This document shows positions 61,901 to 64,000 of a stretch of 64,000 bases of DNA, piece after piece. This DNA comes from Lutjanus erythropterus (lineage: Eukaryota > Chordata > Actinopteri > Lutjaniformes > Lutjanidae), in assembly GCA_020091685.1 (NCBI GenBank), contig CM034594.1, positions 4,438,903 through 4,502,902 on the forward strand, written 5' to 3'. Each line of letters begins with the position of its first letter. Position 1 is the first letter of the stretch. The notes beneath the pieces were generated by a model. It saw only the letters and a program-made list of their open reading frames with translations. It searched no databases and was not told where the DNA came from. The position numbers and the translations under genes are program-made.

Positions 61901-62813
61901 TGACTGTGATTTATTAATACCACGGCAATAATGTGTTTGATTTGTTGACTGCAGCTTACAAAGACCTTCAGTCCAGAGAAGACACGAGGAACGGTGCCTG
62001 GCAGCAGGATGGCTGGGATGAGGTGGTGTATTACACAGGTGAGGAAAAAAAACAAACAAACAAAAAAAAAAGTCCTCTTCTGAATACACAATGGTGATGA
62101 ACAGAGGCCTTGTTCAGGCTGCCAGTCCATAACTGTTTTTTAGCATATACACTTTGATTTTAGAAAGTCTGGACAGTTAGAAAACATATGAAATGCAATT
62201 TTTTTGCAAATTGGACGCAACCATATTTGAAAGTGGTTTGAAATGCAATTCCAGTCGGATTTCACAACAGATGTCAAATCCAGAGAGACTGAAGTGCATC
62301 AGTGTAAACCAGCCTCCTCCTCCTCCTCAGTGTCTGAGCTTCTCTGCATGTCTGTATGCAGTTCTGCATTGTGATTGTTTGGAGAGCAAAACTAAAGATC
62401 AACAATTCTCATGCTTCCACTTTGGAAAGCCACGTCACCAGCATACAAACTTACTGATATATATCTGGATGCCACAGCAACTCATGCAGATAGTCTTGTT
62501 AGGTTACAAATCCAATCTGATCACCTGCAAATAACAGTGTGGATAGTCAGTCTTAAAGATCTAAGTTGAGAAACAAATCTGATTTTCTTGCAGTTTGAGC
62601 AAAGCCTAAACTCAAAGGTGTGTAAAAACTTGAGTAACAACATATTGAGCGTTAGTCACTTTTTAGAGCTTGCTGAACCTGATCAATATCAAAAGGACTT
62701 TAAACTGCGAGGACCCACTAATCTTTCTTGTTTCACCTTTTTCTCCAGTTCCTCTCATTCAACATATGGATTCCAGGATCATGATCCCGACAAAGGCTTC
62801 CCCTCTGCAGTGA
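49829..62813 (+). CDS. nipsnap2: nipsnap2: NIPSNAP-family mitochondrial protein, ten coding exons, complete
   Basis: The coding sequence joins 49829-49920, 51185-51324, 51412-51457, 52386-52480, 54200-54270, 54366-54506, 57301-57332, 60566-60660, 61955-62038 and 62749-62813. This gives 861 nt, or 286 residues plus TGA, the same length as human NIPSNAP2 as I recall it. The first ~30 residues are Arg/Ala/Gly-rich without acidic residues, as in a mitochondrial presequence. The mature part contains family signatures: [20 protein letters not shown] near residue 40, [16 protein letters not shown] near 120, [13 protein letters not shown] near 165, [18 protein letters not shown] near 200, [19 protein letters not shown] near 225, and the C-terminal SRIMIP...SPLQ. 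NIPSNAP proteins are known to fold as paired ferredoxin-like (dimeric alpha/beta barrel) domains; NIPSNAP1/2 are reported as mitochondrial and as 'eat-me' signals in mitophagy. The [10 protein letters not shown] stretch and the [10 protein letters not shown] segment favour NIPSNAP2 over NIPSNAP1. All introns are GT-AG. No stop, frameshift or missing exon is visible. Confidence 0.97.
50462..50700. mobile_element. TAGRGCTGCAAC-family fragment (nipsnap2 intron 1)
   Basis: Shares with 48578-48894 the blocks 'tttgaggacatcaccttggg', 'aggaaacactgatcaaca' and 'ttttctgac', preceded by the AATAATCGATGAATCATTG region. The terminal inverted repeats are lost. Confidence 0.6.
50715..50800. repeat. Interspersed repeat fragment (CCTGTATTAGTCCCACAACA type)
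   Basis: ATCCTGTATTAGTCCCACAA then CAGGGAAATTTGCAGTGTTA and CAGCAGCGAAAGG followed by an A run. This is a pattern common at the ends of fish interspersed repeats. Confidence 0.4.
51185..51324 (+). CDS. nipsnap2: nipsnap2 coding exon 2
   Basis: The acceptor is gtttgcag and the donor gtaagt. The exon encodes [14 protein letters not shown], then the conserved [18 protein letters not shown] block and ESNLYKIQ. Its length of 140 nt leaves phase 1. This is the junction between the presequence and the first NIPSNAP domain. Confidence 0.95.
51412..51457 (+). CDS. nipsnap2: nipsnap2 coding exon 3
   Basis: This 46-nt exon has acceptor tctttccag and donor gtgagt. It encodes [15 protein letters not shown], a family-conserved stretch in the first domain. 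The preceding intron is only 87 bp. Confidence 0.94.
51979..52071. repeat. Pyrimidine tract in nipsnap2 intron 3
   Basis: About 90 bp almost entirely C and T on the + strand, 315 bp before exon 4. Confidence 0.8.
52386..52480 (+). CDS. nipsnap2: nipsnap2 coding exon 4
   Basis: The acceptor is cattcatcacag and the donor gtagga. The exon encodes [19 protein letters not shown] followed by [12 protein letters not shown], the most recognisable motif of the family. Confidence 0.96.
53007..53330. mobile_element. Probable hAT-like MITE (GGACTGGACAATATGGACAA type), nipsnap2 intron 4
   Basis: TAGGACTGGACAATATGGAC followed by AAAATCAAATATCACAATAT is typical of a widespread fish element of the form GGGCTGGRCRATATGG. 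The right end is unclear. Confidence 0.45.
54200..54270 (+). CDS. nipsnap2: nipsnap2 coding exon 5
   Basis: The acceptor is ttctcccag and the donor gtaagt. The exon encodes [20 protein letters not shown] and RQNQ, and ends in phase 0. The following intron is 95 bp. Confidence 0.96.
54366..54506 (+). CDS. nipsnap2: nipsnap2 coding exon 6
   Basis: This exon is exactly 47 codons with acceptor gtggcag and donor gtgagc. It encodes [37 protein letters not shown] and [10 protein letters not shown]. It spans the link between the two ferredoxin-like halves. GC content is higher than in the flanking introns. Confidence 0.96.
54998..55235. mobile_element. Probable hAT-like MITE (TAGGGCTGCACAGTATGG type), nipsnap2 intron 6
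   Basis: Begins TTAGGGCTGCACAGTATGGT then an A/T-rich ATATCATATTGTGAG block, with later TTGTGATTGCAATATG. Same pattern class as 53007-53330. The right end is uncertain. Confidence 0.45.
55625..55888 (-). mobile_element. tRNA-derived SINE or SINE-headed repeat, nipsnap2 intron 6
   Basis: On the minus strand the head reads TGTGGCTCAGTGGTGGAACA (A-box-like) followed by a decayed B box near CGGATCCCCGG. After that come the characteristic TGGGCAAGATACTGAACCCC and, at the far end, AAAAGTGCTATATAAATGCA. I recognise this order from a common teleost repeat. Confidence 0.65.
55893..56160 (-). repeat. Dispersed repeat family C, reverse copy (nipsnap2 intron 6)
   Basis: On the minus strand it reads TTGAGTCCAAGTGGACTTCT then a GTCAAGGCGTTTTTGAGATA block, the pattern of the tandem units at 40740-40995. 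It abuts the SINE, suggesting they may have moved together or belong to one composite repeat. Confidence 0.5.
57301..57332 (+). CDS. nipsnap2: nipsnap2 coding exon 7 (32-nt mini-exon)
   Basis: This very short exon encodes [10 protein letters not shown] and begins a Trp codon. The acceptor is ctttctttccag and the donor gtaagg. It is flanked by the two longest introns (2.8 and 3.2 kb), so gene finders could miss it, but the frame does not close without it. Confidence 0.94.
57795..59754. mobile_element. Possible DNA element bounded by GACTAYGTTTACAT inverted ends (nipsnap2 intron 7)
   Basis: GACTATGTTTACAT at 57797-57810 is matched in inverted orientation by ATGTAAACGTAGTC at 59739-59752 (13 of 14). 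The next ~20 bases also resemble each other (AATATTCCA versus AATTTTCCA). The region between holds the fold-back insertion at 59018-59448. Without that the body is about 1.5 kb. It could instead be two separate small elements, since a third TTTACATGG motif lies near 58357. Confidence 0.4.
59005..59461 (+). mobile_element. Fold-back retroelement fragment with perfect 13-bp target duplication (nipsnap2 intron 7)
   Basis: A 431-bp body (59018-59448) is flanked by TGTTGGCCAGTTA at 59005-59017 and 59449-59461. Inside, 59018-59067 and 59361-59413 form a near-perfect ~48-bp inverted repeat (TTCATATCAAGGTTTGT outward, CAACTGGACTTGAT inward). A 13-bp duplication argues for retrotransposition rather than a cut-and-paste transposon. 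Between the arms a frame stays open ([20 protein letters not shown]), like the C-terminal end I associate with fish Penelope-like elements. That family call is an inference. Confidence 0.6.
60566..60660 (+). CDS. nipsnap2: nipsnap2 coding exon 8
   Basis: The acceptor is ttgtgtgcag and the donor gtacgg (a non-optimal +3 to +6). The exon encodes [18 protein letters not shown] and [13 protein letters not shown], conserved in the second domain. Confidence 0.95.
60745..60965. mobile_element. TAGRGCTGCAAC-family fragment (nipsnap2 intron 8)
   Basis: TTGTTGATAATCGATTGTTT, then GTTTGGACAAAAGC, TTGCCTTGAGCTTTGGGAAA and CATTTTTCAC parallel the family's interior. The ends are lost. Confidence 0.5.
61190..61489. 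mobile_element. TAGRGCTGCAAC-family copy, near full length (nipsnap2 intron 8)
   Basis: Left end AGGGCTTATACTAACAGTTA with TTTTCATTATCAATTAATCT; right end on the minus strand TAGAGATGCAGCTATTTTGA. Length of about 300 bp agrees with the 317-bp copy at 48578-48894. The flanking 8-mers match at only 5 of 8 positions. Confidence 0.6.
61955..62038 (+). CDS. nipsnap2: nipsnap2 coding exon 9
   Basis: The acceptor is ttgactgcag and the donor gtgagg. The exon encodes [20 protein letters not shown] and DEVVYYT. It is followed by an A-rich simple repeat in the intron. Confidence 0.95.
62046..62072. repeat. A-rich (AAAC)n tract
   Basis: AAAAAAAACAAACAAACAAA and a further A run, directly after nipsnap2 exon 9. 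Confidence 0.8.
62749..62813 (+). CDS. nipsnap2: nipsnap2 coding exon 10 (C-terminus and stop)
   Basis: The acceptor is ctttttctccag. The exon encodes [20 protein letters not shown] and Q, then TGA at 62811-62813. The family's usual C-terminal SPLQ is intact. Confidence 0.95.
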
Positions 62814-63925
62814 AGTGAGACGCAAGCTGGAAGCTGAAATCAAGTGTGGCACCCTTTTGAATGTTACATCCACCCAGAGCATCACTGTTACAACTATCAT
62901 GTCAGTGCTGCCAAATATCATCCCTTCTCTGTTCTTGTCTTTACTTTATTACTTCAAGATGTTACTGAGACAGAAGAGGTAACTGTCTACTGCATCATGT
63001 ATCTAAAATTAAAACACTCCAAGCCACTTAAAGCCCCTGTCGACACACTCCTTTTGTATGACTCTGGAGCACGATGAGTAAATTTGGCCAAATTAAACCT
63101 CCTGATGGTCCTTATGGTCAACGTCTTGTGCCACATTAAAACTGGTCCATGAAGAGAGCTCATCTCTCAGCTTAGAACCAACCAAAGTTACTTGAAAAGA
63201 TGAGCAGCTGTGTGGTGTGTGGGACAAACAGTACTGCTGAAGCTCACTGCACAATGCAGTAGCTCTTTATTTATTTAATACATATAATACATATGTTTGA
63301 AGTGTGCAGAGAAGTGGCACTTTGATGTAAGCCATGGTATAGCTGAGTGTCGTGAGAGAAAGCCTCTGTATATTCATGAAAATGATAAAGTATGACATGG
63401 TGTAAAATGTAAACCTCAGATTTTTTTTATTATTACTGTAAATCAACCATTTTTTTTGCCAACTCCTCCTTTAAGTTGCTTTTTCTGGATGTTCCTTGGT
63501 TCTGTGTCATGGTAATGTTGATGTTTCATGGTGCTGTGTTTGTAACTATGGCTTCTACTTTTTTCTTGTTAGGACAGCATGCCTGGTTTTAAAAACAATT
63601 TTTATCCAACATGTTTTAAAGGGGCATAAATATCATGTATGATGGAGTGTCTGGGTGAATCTGGCGCTAAGTTGGGCAGTCATACTGCTGAATATTGTAA
63701 TATCAGATTTTATTGTGAGAGGAAGCATGTTTATCCTGTCTTTTTGTTCCTTGGTTCAAAGGGGACAGTGTAGAGAGAAGGACAAGACGGATTAAAGCAG
63801 TTCAAACAACATCTGTTGACAGCATGTTTTTCTGTTTAATGCTGATGTTCTCTACAGGACTGAAGTCACCACACTCATTGACATGTCTGGTTACAGCTCA
63901 GTGTCCATACAGAATTAAAAACACC
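62814..63925 (+). other. nipsnap2: nipsnap2 3' untranslated region (approximate)
   Basis: No other gene is visible after the stop. I found no canonical AATAAA on the + strand here. The variant ATTAAA occurs at 63135-63140, 63791-63796 and 63914-63919, so the 3' end is probably after one of the last two. The boundary is an inference and alternative polyadenylation is possible. Confidence 0.5.
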
Positions 63926-64000
63926 TCTATTGCTCATTGCACTTGCCATAATATGCAGGAGTTGTACAGTATTAGCTTACCTACAGTAAAAGTTCATTTG

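Noticed and set aside
1..64000. CRISPR array, prophage, operon or toxin-antitoxin system
   Set aside because: The window is clearly vertebrate. No regularly spaced repeats, ribosome-binding sites or gene clusters are present.

Overview
The window is AT-rich vertebrate genomic DNA with one clearly recognisable gene. That gene is a complete ten-exon copy of nipsnap2 on the + strand (coding span 49829-62813, 286 codons). Short and long GT-AG introns, a dense population of small DNA-transposon derivatives (mostly hAT-like), tRNA-derived SINEs with a teleost-type tail, and microsatellites all point to a ray-finned fish, probably a percomorph. Species cannot be named from the sequence. There is no bacterial-style gene organisation, CRISPR array, rRNA or free-standing tRNA gene. 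Layout: 1-33 kb is gene-poor and repeat-bearing. It holds two opposite-facing copies of one hAT-like element (3.0 and 25.9 kb), two copies of an unnamed dispersed repeat (2.6 and 18.3 kb), a second hAT-like element (14.6 kb), and a few minus-strand open frames with splice-like edges that may belong to an unidentified gene (16.9 and 30.0 kb). At 33.4-34.3 kb a CpG-rich block looks like an orphan promoter and includes a candidate minus-strand first coding exon. 34.6-49.6 kb holds more repeats: a complete-looking SINE, a GC-rich minisatellite, a 649-bp hAT-like insertion with a perfect 8-bp target duplication, and a LINE-like 3' tail. 49.6-63.9 kb is nipsnap2 with its promoter, introns and 3' UTR. 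Intron 7 carries a fold-back insertion flanked by a perfect 13-bp duplication. nipsnap2 encodes a mitochondrial-targeted NIPSNAP-family protein, a double ferredoxin-like fold protein tied to mitochondrial quality control. It has an overlapping out-of-frame upstream ORF and a CTCF-type motif just 5' of its start codon. No coordinated multi-gene system is visible, and I found nothing I can defend as a previously undescribed system. The most open questions are the orphan CpG block and the splice-flanked minus-strand frames. Exon coordinates for nipsnap2 are derived by hand from reading frame and splice sites and join without a frame break. Transposon family names are inferences from ends and target duplications, not database matches.
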